From Pseudomonas chlororaphis (GTDB lineage Bacteria; Pseudomonadota; Gammaproteobacteria; Pseudomonadales; Pseudomonadaceae): a DNA stretch of 64,000 nucleotides. Of the stretch, positions 39,966 to 48,731 are shown in pieces; the stretch's first letter is position 1, and each line of letters starts with the position of its first letter. The stretch is from NCBI RefSeq assembly GCF_003731765.1, contig NZ_MOAL01000008.1, forward strand, positions 434,001 through 498,000. Reading direction: 5' to 3'. The notes below the pieces were generated by a model. The model ran no database searches. It saw nothing but the letters and a program-made list of their open reading frames with translations, and had not been told where the DNA came from. A program made the translations under genes and the position numbers.

Positions 39966-41360
39966 TTACAGGTGGCTTTCGGCGTATTCCGCCAAGATCG
40001 AACGGGGCACCCCTTGCAGGGTGATGTGTACACCGTTGGGGAAGTCCTTGAAGCGCTCGGTGAGGTAGGTCAGCCCGGAACTGGTGGCCGACAGGTAAGG
40101 GGTATCGATCTGCGCCAGGTTGCCCAGGCACACCACTTTCGAACCGGCGCCGGCACGGGTGATGATGGTTTTCATCTGGTGCGGGGTCAGGTTCTGGCAT
40201 TCATCGATCAGAATCAGGCTCTGCTGGAAGCTGCGACCGCGGATGTAGTTCAGGGATTTGAACTGCAACGGCACCTTGCTGAGGATGTAGTCGACGCTGC
40301 CATGGGTGTTCTCGTCATCCATGTGCAGGGCTTCGAGGTTGTCGGTAATGGCGCCGAGCCAGGGCTCCATTTTTTCCGCTTCGGTGCCCGGCAGGAAGCC
40401 GATCTCCTGGTCCAGCCCCTGCACGCTGCGGGTGGCGATGATGCGCCGGTAGCGCTTGCTAACCATGGTCTGCTCGATGGCCGCCGCCAGGGCCAGGATG
40501 GTTTTACCCGAACCGGCAGCGCCGGACAGGTTGACCAGGTGAATGTCCGGGTCCAGCAAGGCATAGAGCGCCAGGCCCTGATAGATGTCGCGCGGTTTCA
40601 GGCCCCAGGCTTCCTGGTGCAACAGGGGTTCCTGATGCAGGTCGAGGATCAGCAGCACATCGGCGCGGATCTCTTTGATCCAGCCGACAAAGCCCTGTTC
40701 GTCGATGATGAATTCGTTGATGTGCACTGCGGGCAGGTTGTCCGTCAGTTGCACCTGGTGCCAGGTGCGGCCGTGGTCCTGACGGGTTTCCACCTTGCTC
40801 ACCCGGTCCCAGAAAGAACCGGTCATGTTGTGGAAACCATTGGGCAGCAGCGACACGTCGTCGACCAGTTGGTCGGTGCTGTAGTCCTCGGCCGCGATCC
40901 CGCAGGCGCGTGCCTTGAGGCGCATGTTGATGTCTTTGGTCACCAGCACCACACGCAGTGCCTTGTCGCGCGCGTGCAGGTCGATCAACTGGTTGATGAT
41001 GATGTTGTCGTTGAGGTTTTCCGGCAGCAGGCTGTTGGGCTCGGCGCGCTTGGTCATCAGGATCGACAACAGGCCCTTGGGGCCGCTCTTGCCGCGCTGG
41101 ATCGGCACACCCAGTTCCACATCCTCGGGCGACGCCTCACCGAGGGTCTTGTCAATCAGGCGGATGGCCTGGCGGCACTCCGCGGCAACGCTGTGATGGC
41201 CACTCTTGAGCTTGTCGAGTTCCTCCAGGACGATCATCGGGATCGCGACGTGGTGTTCTTCGAAGTTCAGCAACGCGTTTGGATCGTGAATCAATACATT
41301 GGTATCGAGTACATAAAGGATTGGCTGGTTGGAAGAAGGGCTGCGTCCGTGATCATCCAT
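39966..41360 (-). CDS. PIN-PhoH fusion ATPase
   Basis: The 464-residue protein joins a PIN-type RNase domain (about residues 14-150: ILYVLDTNVLIHDPNALLNF, VLEELDKLKSG, LVTKDINMRLKA) to a PhoH/RecD-like ATPase domain (about 235-464: Walker A SGAAGSGKT; Walker B SLILIDECQNLTPHQ; arginine-rich RGRSF). This is the PhoH2/YlaK type, reported as RNA helicase/RNase in mycobacteria. Asp residues expected in a PIN active site are visible (DTN, EE.D, TKD). It is monocistronic with a good terminator. Confidence 0.92.
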   Translation of the reverse strand: MDDHGRSPSSNQPILYVLDTNVLIHDPNALLNFEEHHVAIPMIVLEELDKLKSGHHSVAAECRQAIRLIDKTLGEASPEDVELGVPIQRGKSGPKGLLSILMTKRAEPNSLLPENLNDNIIINQLIDLHARDKALRVVLVTKDINMRLKARACGIAAEDYSTDQLVDDVSLLPNGFHNMTGSFWDRVSKVETRQDHGRTWHQVQLTDNLPAVHINEFIIDEQGFVGWIKEIRADVLLILDLHQEPLLHQEAWGLKPRDIYQGLALYALLDPDIHLVNLSGAAGSGKTILALAAAIEQTMVSKRYRRIIATRSVQGLDQEIGFLPGTEAEKMEPWLGAITDNLEALHMDDENTHGSVDYILSKVPLQFKSLNYIRGRSFQQSLILIDECQNLTPHQMKTIITRAGAGSKVVCLGNLAQIDTPYLSATSSGLTYLTERFKDFPNGVHITLQGVPRSILAEYAESHL

Positions 41361-41705
41361 ACTCGGTCACCTTATGTGGGAGCCAGTCGACGCAGCACCA
41401 GACGGCACTGCGCCTCGAATTGACCGCCTGAAATCGATTGCCGGGGTTCAGGCAGGCCGCACACAAAAGGAGTCTTGGGAGACGCCACCTGTGTTGCAGG
41501 TTTCGGCGGTCTGACTTCTTGATACTCCAAAAACCGTGACAGGAAAAAGCACTTTGACGCTTTTTTGATGTTTATTTTTCAGAGTGACGAAAAGCCCTTG
41601 GCGAGCTGCCACAGCGCCGTTAAAGTCGGAAGTCCGCCTGCAGCGAATTCTTCGCAAAAATCAGCCGTTTCTGAGGTCATCGCCAGTATTTACGGGCTTT
41701 TCGAC
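41361..41705. other. Gene-free gap with a possible terminator
   Basis: These 345 bases hold no convincing gene. AAAAAGC (41543-41549) and GCTTTTT (41558-41564) form a 7-bp hairpin with an eight-base loop and could terminate leftward transcription from the deacetylase-like gene. The phoH promoter should lie between this hairpin and 41361, but I see no clear consensus. Confidence 0.45.
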
Positions 41706-42830
41706 TCACCGAAACCCATCCTGGCAATCTTCCCAACCGATCCCGCTTTGCGCGGTTTGCGTCAGCAACCAGGGCAAGGTGCGCTTCACGCCGTCCTGCT
41801 TGGCATTGAAACTGATCACCCCGTGACGCCATAACAGCATCAGCGTGAGTACCCGCTGGCCACTGTCTTCAGCCTTGAGCTTGCCGGCGCCGTCCTGGGC
41901 GTCGATGTTCCACAACGCCACTTGCATGCCCTGGGCATTGAAGAACGCCTGGGCATCGCCCCGACGCTGCCCATAAGGCGGGCGAAACAGCGGCACGTAG
42001 TTTTCCGGCAGCTTGCTTTTCACCAGGTCGGCGCTGCGCTGCACCGAATACTGCCAATCCTGCCAATGGCTGTGGGAGCGATACTCCCAGCCCTGCACGC
42101 CCACGCACTGCCGGGAATACAGGGATTGCAGGCTGGCCACCGAGGCCTGGTTCAAGCGGTTCTGAATATCGTTGCCGAGGACGAAAAACACCCCACTGAG
42201 GTTGGACTTGCGCAGGTACTCGGTGAGCCACGGGGTGTTGTCCGGCGCCAGGTTCGCGGCGCTGTCAAAGGTCAGCAGGAACAACCGATCGTTGAGTTCG
42301 TCGCCATTGCGCTCGTCATCGCCGAAGAGCGCCACTTCGCTGCTGGTCTGGGGAAACAGCGCCGCCTTGCGCATCAATTCGTCCAGGTACTGCTCGTGGA
42401 AATTGCGGCTCGGCTCAGCCCAGCGAATGTAGAAGGACTCGTCGTCCAGGTGAAACTTGCCGGCCTGCTCGCGCAAGGTGGCCATGTCTTCCACCAGGAA
42501 GCAGAACGAGGCGTCCTGGTCACAGCTTTGCTGGGCCTGTTCGTAGTTGCTCAACAAGCGCTGCCAGAGACGCTCACGCAAGGCCTCGATGGCCTCCATG
42601 TTGATCACCCGCAAACCCAGGCGCTGCTTCAGCGACGCTTCGTCCCAGGCCTCGCTGACCAGCAAGGCGCGGGCGAAGGTGAGGATCTCGGCCCGCGAAG
42701 CGACGTCGAACAGGGTCGGCGTGGTGAGCTGTTCCGGCCAGGTGCTGCGGTCCAGGGTCGCCACATCATTGGGCGCCGCCAACGCACTGAAGCTCAATAG
42801 CCAGGCCGAGAAGATAAACGCGATACGCAA
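41706..42830 (-). CDS. Exported NodB-like polysaccharide deacetylase-family protein with altered motifs
   Basis: The 374-residue protein has a signal peptide (MRIAFIFSAWLLSFSALA), an N-terminal region of about 160 residues that I do not recognise, and a NodB-like domain from about residue 180. Motif 1 is TFDSA (187-191) instead of TFDDG, so the metal-binding second Asp is Ser190. Motif 2 is SHSHWQDW (252-259) instead of H-S/T-x-x-H. Motif 3, RPPYG (283-287), is intact. It may have a different metal site, another substrate, or only binding activity. It sits as a single gene. Confidence 0.78.
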   Translation of the reverse strand: MRIAFIFSAWLLSFSALAAPNDVATLDRSTWPEQLTTPTLFDVASRAEILTFARALLVSEAWDEASLKQRLGLRVINMEAIEALRERLWQRLLSNYEQAQQSCDQDASFCFLVEDMATLREQAGKFHLDDESFYIRWAEPSRNFHEQYLDELMRKAALFPQTSSEVALFGDDERNGDELNDRLFLLTFDSAANLAPDNTPWLTEYLRKSNLSGVFFVLGNDIQNRLNQASVASLQSLYSRQCVGVQGWEYRSHSHWQDWQYSVQRSADLVKSKLPENYVPLFRPPYGQRRGDAQAFFNAQGMQVALWNIDAQDGAGKLKAEDSGQRVLTLMLLWRHGVISFNAKQDGVKRTLPWLLTQTAQSGIGWEDCQDGFR

Positions 42831-42895
42831 AAGGGATGCCTCCAGAACAAAACCCGCGCGGCACTATAGCTGATTAGCACCAGGCATCAGGGCCC

Positions 42896-42946
42896 TTCGC
42901 GGGCAAGCCGGCTCCTAAAGGGCCGTGGAGCCGGCTTGCCGGCGAA
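42896..42946. repeat. REPIN: inverted REP pair upstream of yaaA
   Basis: TTCGCGGGCAAGCCGGCTCC (42896-42915) and its inverted copy (42927-42946, ending CCGGCGAA) differ at one of 20 positions, with 11 bases between them. The long hairpin lies between the divergently transcribed deacetylase-like gene and yaaA. Confidence 0.85.
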
Positions 42947-43037
42947 CCGCGATCAGCGGTCATGACTATCGCCATCATAGGTGGAGTCCGAACGCCCGAG
43001 CCCCTAGAATCCCCCGACGCTAAAAGGAGACGATTGC

Positions 43038-43817
43038 ATGTTGATGGTGATTTCACCCGCCAAGACCCTCGATTTCGAGACCCCGCCGGTCACCCAGCGC
43101 TTTACCCAACCGCAGTACCTCGATCACTCCCAGGAGCTGATCCAGCAACTGCGCGAGCTGAGCCCGGCGCAGATCAGCGAGCTGATGCACGTTTCCGACA
43201 AGATCGGCGGCCTCAACGCCGCGCGCTTCGGCAGCTGGACCCCGGCCTTCACCCCGGAGAACGCCAAGCAGGCGCTGCTGGCGTTCAAGGGCGACGTGTA
43301 CACCGGGCTCAACGCCGAAACCCTCAGCGAGGCCGATTTCGACTACGCCCAGCAACACCTGCGCATGCTCTCCGGCCTTTACGGCCTGCTGCGCCCCCTG
43401 GACCTGATGCAACCGTACCGCCTGGAAATGGGCACCAAGCTGGCCAACGCCCGGGGCAAGGACCTCTACGCGTTCTGGGGCACGCGCATCAGCGAATGGC
43501 TGAACGAGGCACTGGCCGAGCAAGGCGACGACCTGCTGCTCAACCTGGCCTCCAACGAGTACTTCTCGGCGGTCAAGCGCACGGCCCTGAAGGCGCGGAT
43601 CATCAACACCGAGTTCAAGGACCTGAAGAACGGCCAGTACAAAATCATCAGTTTCTACGCCAAAAAGGCCCGGGGCATGATGAGCCGCTTCGTCATCGAA
43701 CAACGCATCGACGATCCGGCCCAACTCAAGCAATTCGATGTCCAGGGCTACCGCTACAGCGCCGAACAGTCGAAAGCCGACAACCTGGTTTTCCTGCGCG
43801 ATCACGCACCGGAATAA
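43038..43817 (+). CDS. yaaA: Peroxide-stress protein YaaA
   Basis: YaaA (DUF328) lowers free intracellular iron during H2O2 stress in E. coli and binds DNA. The 259-residue protein begins MLMVISPAKTLDFETPPVTQ. It contains FKGDVYTGLNAETLSEADFDYAQ, LRMLSGLYGLLRPLDLMQPYRLEMG and YAKKARGMMSRFVIE, all family blocks. AAGGAG at 43022-43027 precedes the ATG by about 10 bases. Confidence 0.94.
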   Translation: MLMVISPAKTLDFETPPVTQRFTQPQYLDHSQELIQQLRELSPAQISELMHVSDKIGGLNAARFGSWTPAFTPENAKQALLAFKGDVYTGLNAETLSEADFDYAQQHLRMLSGLYGLLRPLDLMQPYRLEMGTKLANARGKDLYAFWGTRISEWLNEALAEQGDDLLLNLASNEYFSAVKRTALKARIINTEFKDLKNGQYKIISFYAKKARGMMSRFVIEQRIDDPAQLKQFDVQGYRYSAEQSKADNLVFLRDHAPE

Positions 43818-43826
43818 TGCAGATTC

Positions 43827-43868
43827 CCGGCGTGCCCATGACCACTCCATGGGCACGCCGGATTTTTA
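43827..43868 (+). terminator. Rho-independent terminator of yaaA
   Basis: CCGGCGTGCCCATG (43827-43840) pairs perfectly over 14 bp with 43848-43861, followed by ATTTTT. It begins 10 bases after the yaaA stop. Confidence 0.92.
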
Positions 43869-44631
43869 TCACTCGCCCCTCCCTCTCGCCAAAATCGCCA
43901 TTTTATTGGCGCCATTATTCTTTTTGCCCTCTGGATAACTTTTTATTCACTCGACAGGCGTGACTTTTTTCAGTAGTGGCACTGTTTTTTTTATTCAGTA
44001 GTGGCATAAAAATATCTCCCGCCGTGAACTCCCCATAACTAAAGGCCCAAATGGTAAGTGCTATCAATTTGAGAGCAGTGCCATCTTTGCCAATATTTCA
44101 AGAAATTTCGGAAAACAGGATGAGTGGGTCGGAACTATGTCCTGAACCACCGCTCATACCACCGGTAACGATTCTCAACGACAACGTACGAGATGACTTA
44201 CACAGGATCAAGAGAAACTAGCCAAGTTGTCACAGTGATATGACTGCCTGGTCAACAACTTGAACTTAGGTTTAACCGACAGGAGATAACGCACCATTAC
44301 TATCCCCTACGACGCCAAGGAATAGCCGGCCTTCAAGGACCGCCCCACATACTGGGAATACCCATGGAATGTGGCCCAGAGCCAGTGGATACGCTCCACG
44401 CCTGAGGCACCCCGGTCCTGCAGCAGGAGCTGCTGGCAACAAACAAGGGCACACCTTTACAACATGGATTAGTTGCGCACAACTTGAGTGCACTTATTTA
44501 GACACTCGGAACTTAGTCTGCCTGCACACGTTATTACAGCGTTAATCCGCTGTACTTTCGAGTGCGCAACAACCGCTGGCAAACATTAACTCCGGCCATC
44601 TAATGGCGTGAATAACACAGAGGTAAATGCG
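43869..44631. promoter_or_regulatory. Long regulatory region upstream of algD
   Basis: This 763-base gene-free region is visibly more AT-rich than its surroundings, especially 43880-44060. It contains a 13-bp direct repeat TTCAGTAGTGGCA at 43969-43981 and 43994-44006 (25-bp period). An inverted pair GTTGCGCAC (44472-44480) / GTGCGCAAC (44562-44570) flanks the candidate AlgU promoter. In P. aeruginosa the corresponding region binds AlgR, AmrZ and AlgB far upstream. I could not identify exact AlgR or AmrZ consensus sites here. Confidence 0.75.
44509..44536 (+). promoter_or_regulatory. Candidate AlgU (sigma-22) promoter of the alginate operon
   Basis: GAACTT at 44509-44514 is a perfect AlgU/RpoE -35. 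The -10 would fall in TTATTAC (44531-44537) after a 16-17 base spacer, weaker than the TCnnA consensus. Transcription from about 44544 gives a leader of some 88 bases. The P. aeruginosa algD promoter also begins GGAACTT. Confidence 0.6.
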
Positions 44632-45948
44632 ATGCGCATCAGCATATTTGGTTTGGGTTACGTCGGTGCAGTCTGTGCCGGTTGCCTGTCTGCACGGGGT
44701 CATGATGTGGTTGGCGTGGATGTAGCCAAAGACAAGATCGACCTGATCAACGCCGGGAAATCCCCCATCGTTGAACCGGGCCTGGGCGAACTCCTGAGCC
44801 AGGGAATCCAGAGCGGTCGCCTGCGTGGCACCACCAACTTCGCGGAAGCCATTCGCGACACCGACCTGTCGATGATCTGCGTCGGTACCCCGAGCAAGAA
44901 GAACGGCGACCTGGAACTCAACTACATCGAAGCCGTGTGCCGCGAAATCGGTTTTGTCCTGCGTGACAAGACCACCCGCCACACCATCGTGGTACGCAGC
45001 ACCGTGCTGCCCGGCACCGTGGCCAACGTGGTGATCCCGATCCTCGAAGACTGCTCCGGCAAGAAAGCCGGCGTCGACTTCGGCGTTGCGGTCAACCCGG
45101 AATTCCTCCGCGAAAGCACCGCCATCGCCGACTACGACCTGCCACCGATGACCGTCATCGGCGAATTCGACAAAGCGTCCGGCGACGTTCTGCAATCGCT
45201 GTACGAAGAACTCGATGCGCCGATCATCCGCAAGGACATCGCCGTCGCCGAGATGATCAAGTACACCTGCAACGTCTGGCACGCGACCAAGGTCACCTTC
45301 GCCAACGAGATCGGCAACATCGCCAAGGCCGTCGGCGTCGATGGCCGTGAAGTGATGGACGTGGTCTGCCAGGACAAGACCCTCAACCTGTCCCAGTACT
45401 ACATGCGCCCGGGCTTCGCCTTCGGCGGCTCCTGCCTGCCCAAGGACGTGCGCGCCCTGACCTACCGCGCCGGCTCCCTGGACGTCGAGGCGCCGCTGCT
45501 CAACTCGCTGATGCGCAGTAACGAGTCCCAGGTGCAGAACGCCTTCGACATCGTTGAAAGCCACGACAAGCGCAAAGTCGCCCTGCTCGGCCTGAGCTTC
45601 AAGGCCGGCACCGACGACCTGCGTGAAAGCCCGCTGGTGGAACTGGCAGAAATGCTGATCGGCAAGGGCTACGACCTGAGCATCTACGACAGCAACGTCG
45701 AGTACGCCCGGGTTCACGGTGCCAACAAGGATTACATCGAGTCGAAGATCCCCCACGTGTCGTCCCTGCTCAACTCGGACTTCGACGAAGTGATCGGCAA
45801 CTCCGACGTGATCATCCTCGGCAACCGTGACGAGAAGTTCCGCGCCCTGGCCGACAAGGCACCGATCGGCAAGCAAGTCATCGACCTGGTCGGCTTCATG
45901 TCCAAGGCCACTTGCACCACCGGCCGTACCGAAGGGATTTGCTGGTAA
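44632..45948 (+). CDS. algD: GDP-mannose 6-dehydrogenase
   Basis: AlgD makes GDP-mannuronic acid from GDP-mannose with NAD+, the committed and rate-limiting step of alginate synthesis. The 438-residue product from ATG 44632 (MRISIFGLGYVGAVCAGCLS) has the NAD motif GLGYVGAVCAG, the substrate region YTCNVWHATKVTFANEIGNI, the catalytic Cys in FAFGGSCLPKDVRAL, and the C-terminal UDP/GDP-binding block LGLSFKAGTDDLRESP. GAGG lies about 8 bases upstream. It is first of 12 genes. An imperfect REP-like hairpin separates it from alg8. Confidence 0.98.
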   Translation: MRISIFGLGYVGAVCAGCLSARGHDVVGVDVAKDKIDLINAGKSPIVEPGLGELLSQGIQSGRLRGTTNFAEAIRDTDLSMICVGTPSKKNGDLELNYIEAVCREIGFVLRDKTTRHTIVVRSTVLPGTVANVVIPILEDCSGKKAGVDFGVAVNPEFLRESTAIADYDLPPMTVIGEFDKASGDVLQSLYEELDAPIIRKDIAVAEMIKYTCNVWHATKVTFANEIGNIAKAVGVDGREVMDVVCQDKTLNLSQYYMRPGFAFGGSCLPKDVRALTYRAGSLDVEAPLLNSLMRSNESQVQNAFDIVESHDKRKVALLGLSFKAGTDDLRESPLVELAEMLIGKGYDLSIYDSNVEYARVHGANKDYIESKIPHVSSLLNSDFDEVIGNSDVIILGNRDEKFRALADKAPIGKQVIDLVGFMSKATCTTGRTEGICW

Positions 45949-45965
45949 CGCAGCGGCAGGCTTCA

Positions 45966-46010
45966 AGCTTCAAGCCGTAAGCAAGAGCCCCACGCTTGCG
46001 GCTTGGAGCT
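45966..46010. repeat. REP-like imperfect hairpin between algD and alg8
   Basis: AGCTTCAAGCCGTAAGC (45966-45982) and GCTTGCGGCTTGGAGCT (45994-46010) are inverted copies matching at 15 of 17 positions. The same AGCTTCAAGC-GCAAGC type recurs near 61171-61200 and, as fragments, near 14889-14911 and 17925-17942. It lies inside the operon transcript and may modulate the algD/alg8 ratio. Confidence 0.7.
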
Positions 46011-46035
46011 TGCAACTGATTTTAGGATGCTGATT

Positions 46036-47517
46036 ATGCACAGGCTAAAAAACGGCCTCCTACAGGCCGCCGGTTGGCTGTTTTTCTTGAGCTTGCTGAT
46101 GGGGATGGCGCTGCTGCTGCCCACATCGACCTTCGACTCTGAGTCCAAGGATTTTATTTTCCTGATTGGCGCCGTGGGTATCTGGCGCTATTCGATGGGT
46201 GCCACGCACTTTGTCCGCGGCATGCTGTTTCTCTACGTGGTCTACCCGCACCTGCGGCGCAAAGTGCGCAAGCTGGGTACGGCAGCGGACCCGTCCCATG
46301 TGTACCTGATGGTCACCAGCTTTCGCATCGACGCCCTGACCACCGCCCAGGTCTACAGCTCGGTGATCCGCGAAGCCATCGACTGCGGTTTCCCGACCAC
46401 GGTGGTCTGCTCCATCGTGGAAATGTCCGATGAGCTGCTGGTGAAAAGCCTGTGGGCGCGGATGAACCCGCCTGACCGGGTCAAACTCGACTTCGTACGC
46501 ATCCCCGGCACCGGTAAACGCGACGGCCTGGCCTTCGGTTTCCGCGCCATCTCGCGCCTCCTGCCGGACAGCCGCGCCGTGGTGGCCGTGATCGACGGCG
46601 ACACCGTGCTTGGCGAAGGCGTTGTGCGCAAGACCGTGCCCTGGTTCCAGCTGTTCGGCAATGTCGGCGGCCTGACCACCAACGAGTTCTGCGAAGTGCG
46701 CGGCGGCTACGTCATGAGCGAGTGGCACAAACTGCGCTTCGCCCAACGTCACATCAACATGTGCTCCATGGCCCTGTCCAAGCGCGTGCTGACCATGACC
46801 GGGCGCATGTCGGTGTTCCGCGCCACCGTGGTCACCGACCCGGACTTCATCGCCGACGTGGAAAGCGACTCCCTGCAACACTGGCGCCTGGGCCGCTTCA
46901 AGTTCCTCACCGGCGACGACAAGTCCAGCTGGTTCAGCCTGATGCGCCTGGGCTACGACACCTTCTACGTACCCGATGCCGCGATCAACACCGTGGAACA
47001 CCCGCCGGAAAAGAGCTTTATCAAGGCCAGCCGCAAGCTGATGTTCCGCTGGTACGGCAACAACCTGCGGCAGAACTCACGGGCCCTGGGCCTGGGCATG
47101 AAGCGCCTGGGGCTGTTCACCAGCGTGGTGCTGTTCGACCAGCGCGTGTCGATGTGGACCTCCCTGCTGGGCCTGACCGTGGCGATCATCGCCAGCTTCA
47201 AGTACGGCACCGCCTTCATCCTCGCGTACCTGCTGTGGATCGGCATCACCCGCTTGATCCTGACCCTGCTGCTGTCGTGCTCGGGGCACAAGATCGGCCC
47301 GGCCTACCCGGTGATTCTCTATTACAACCAGATCGTCGGCGCGCTGGTGAAGATCTACGTGTTCTTCCGCCTCGACCAACAGTCCTGGACCCGCCAGGAC
47401 ACCAAACTGACCCGTGATCTCGCCAGCTTTCAACGTTGGTTCAACACCTGGTCGTCTCGAACCATGACCTTCTCTGCCGGCAGCGTGTTCGTCGCCGTGC
47501 TGCTGCTGATGGTCTGA
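46036..47517 (+). CDS. alg8: Alginate polymerase glycosyltransferase Alg8
   Basis: Alg8 is the family 2 inner-membrane glycosyltransferase that polymerises mannuronate. The 493-residue product from ATG 46036 (MHRLKNGLLQAAGWLF) has two or three N-terminal membrane segments and a cytoplasmic GT domain (about residues 95-350) with the metal-site VIDGDTVLGEG and the acceptor block QHWRLGRFKFLTGDD. C-terminal helices follow (LLGLTVAIIASFKYGTAFIL). AGGA lies 8 bases upstream. It needs Alg44 and c-di-GMP for activity in P. aeruginosa. Confidence 0.97.
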   Translation: MHRLKNGLLQAAGWLFFLSLLMGMALLLPTSTFDSESKDFIFLIGAVGIWRYSMGATHFVRGMLFLYVVYPHLRRKVRKLGTAADPSHVYLMVTSFRIDALTTAQVYSSVIREAIDCGFPTTVVCSIVEMSDELLVKSLWARMNPPDRVKLDFVRIPGTGKRDGLAFGFRAISRLLPDSRAVVAVIDGDTVLGEGVVRKTVPWFQLFGNVGGLTTNEFCEVRGGYVMSEWHKLRFAQRHINMCSMALSKRVLTMTGRMSVFRATVVTDPDFIADVESDSLQHWRLGRFKFLTGDDKSSWFSLMRLGYDTFYVPDAAINTVEHPPEKSFIKASRKLMFRWYGNNLRQNSRALGLGMKRLGLFTSVVLFDQRVSMWTSLLGLTVAIIASFKYGTAFILAYLLWIGITRLILTLLLSCSGHKIGPAYPVILYYNQIVGALVKIYVFFRLDQQSWTRQDTKLTRDLASFQRWFNTWSSRTMTFSAGSVFVAVLLLMV

Positions 47518-47552
47518 CCCGACTTGCCTGAATTAACTAGGAAATCGCCCCT

Positions 47553-48722
47553 ATGAACACCGCCGTGAACGTCAACGTAGTGCATGAGTCCGAAGCCCAA
47601 CGCCAGCACGCCCGGGTCAAGATCCCGGCCAAGCTGCGCTTTTTCGGGACCGAGGGTAAACCCCTGGAAGTCCGGGTCCACGACCTGTCCGCCGGTGGCT
47701 TGAGCTTTATCGCCGGGCAGCAGGCGCTGACCATCGGTGAGGTGCACAAGGGCCGCCTGCAGTTCGTCATCGACAACCTGGGCCTGGCCATGGACGTGGA
47801 ACTGCAGATCCGCTCCTTCGACCGCCAGAGCGGCCGCGTCGGCTGCCAGTTCCAGAACCTCGAGCCCCAGGACATTTCCACCCTGCGCCACCTGATCACC
47901 TCGCACCTGGCCGGCGACATCGTCAGCATGGGCGACGTGCTCGCCACCCTGCAGCGCGACAACTTCACCAAGGCGCGCAAGGTCAAGGACAGCGGCAGCG
48001 GCATGACCGCCATGGGCCGCCTACGGGCCGTGACCTTCAGCGCCGGGATCTTCGTAGTGGGCCTGGCGGCGTTCGGTTTCATCCTCAAGTCGGTGTACGG
48101 CATGTACTTCGTCAGCCACGCCCAGGCCGGCCTGGTCAGCGTCCCGGGGATGAACGTCACCATGCCGCGCGACGGCACGGTGCAAAGCCTGGTGCAGAGC
48201 GACGGCATTGCGGCCAAGGGTGCGCCACTGGCCACCTTCAGCACCAGCATGCTCGACGTGCTCAAAGGCCACCTGGATGAAGACCAACTGCAACCGGCCA
48301 AGGTCGAGGAGCTGTTCGGCAAGCAAATGACCGGCACCCTGACCTCCCCTTGCGACTGCACCGTGGCCCAGCAAATGGTCGCCGACGGCCAGTACGCCAG
48401 CAAAGGCGACGTGATCTTCCAACTGGTCCCGCGCAACAGCCAGGCCAACGTCGAGGCGCGCTTCTCTTACCGTCAATTCGCTGATGTCCGCCCTGGCACC
48501 AAGGTCAACTTCCAGATTGCCGATGAAGACACTGTGCGCCGCGGCACCATCGTCAGCAGCACCAGCCTGAATAGCAACGACCTGTCCTCCGACATCCGCG
48601 TGCAGATCAAGCCCGACCATCCCCTGAGCAGCACCTTCGCCGGTCGTCCAGTGGAAGTCAGCAGCGACCGTGGCCCGTCCATGAACTGGCTGATCGACAA
48701 AGCCATGGCCTCCGGTCTCTAA
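47553..48722 (+). CDS. alg44: c-di-GMP-binding alginate copolymerase Alg44
   Basis: Alg44 (389 residues) senses c-di-GMP and activates Alg8. The N-terminal PilZ domain (about residues 15-120) contains RQHARVKIPAKLRFF and DLSAGGLSFIAG, the two binding motifs. A single membrane helix (about 163-183, VTFSAGIFVVGLAAFGFIL) leads to a periplasmic HlyD/MFP-like domain (about 200-385; SPCDCTVAQQMVADGQYASKGD). It follows alg8 by 35 bases. Confidence 0.97.
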   Translation: MNTAVNVNVVHESEAQRQHARVKIPAKLRFFGTEGKPLEVRVHDLSAGGLSFIAGQQALTIGEVHKGRLQFVIDNLGLAMDVELQIRSFDRQSGRVGCQFQNLEPQDISTLRHLITSHLAGDIVSMGDVLATLQRDNFTKARKVKDSGSGMTAMGRLRAVTFSAGIFVVGLAAFGFILKSVYGMYFVSHAQAGLVSVPGMNVTMPRDGTVQSLVQSDGIAAKGAPLATFSTSMLDVLKGHLDEDQLQPAKVEELFGKQMTGTLTSPCDCTVAQQMVADGQYASKGDVIFQLVPRNSQANVEARFSYRQFADVRPGTKVNFQIADEDTVRRGTIVSSTSLNSNDLSSDIRVQIKPDHPLSSTFAGRPVEVSSDRGPSMNWLIDKAMASGL

Positions 48723-48731
48723 GCGGAGGAC

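Noticed and set aside
44130..44160. Second AlgU-like GGAACT near 44131
   Set aside because: It lacks the final T of GAACTT and has no -10, and lies about 400 bp further from algD than the better candidate.
44272..44493. Small 73-codon leftward frame upstream of algD
   Set aside because: No ribosome site, no recognisable pattern, and it lies in a regulatory region.
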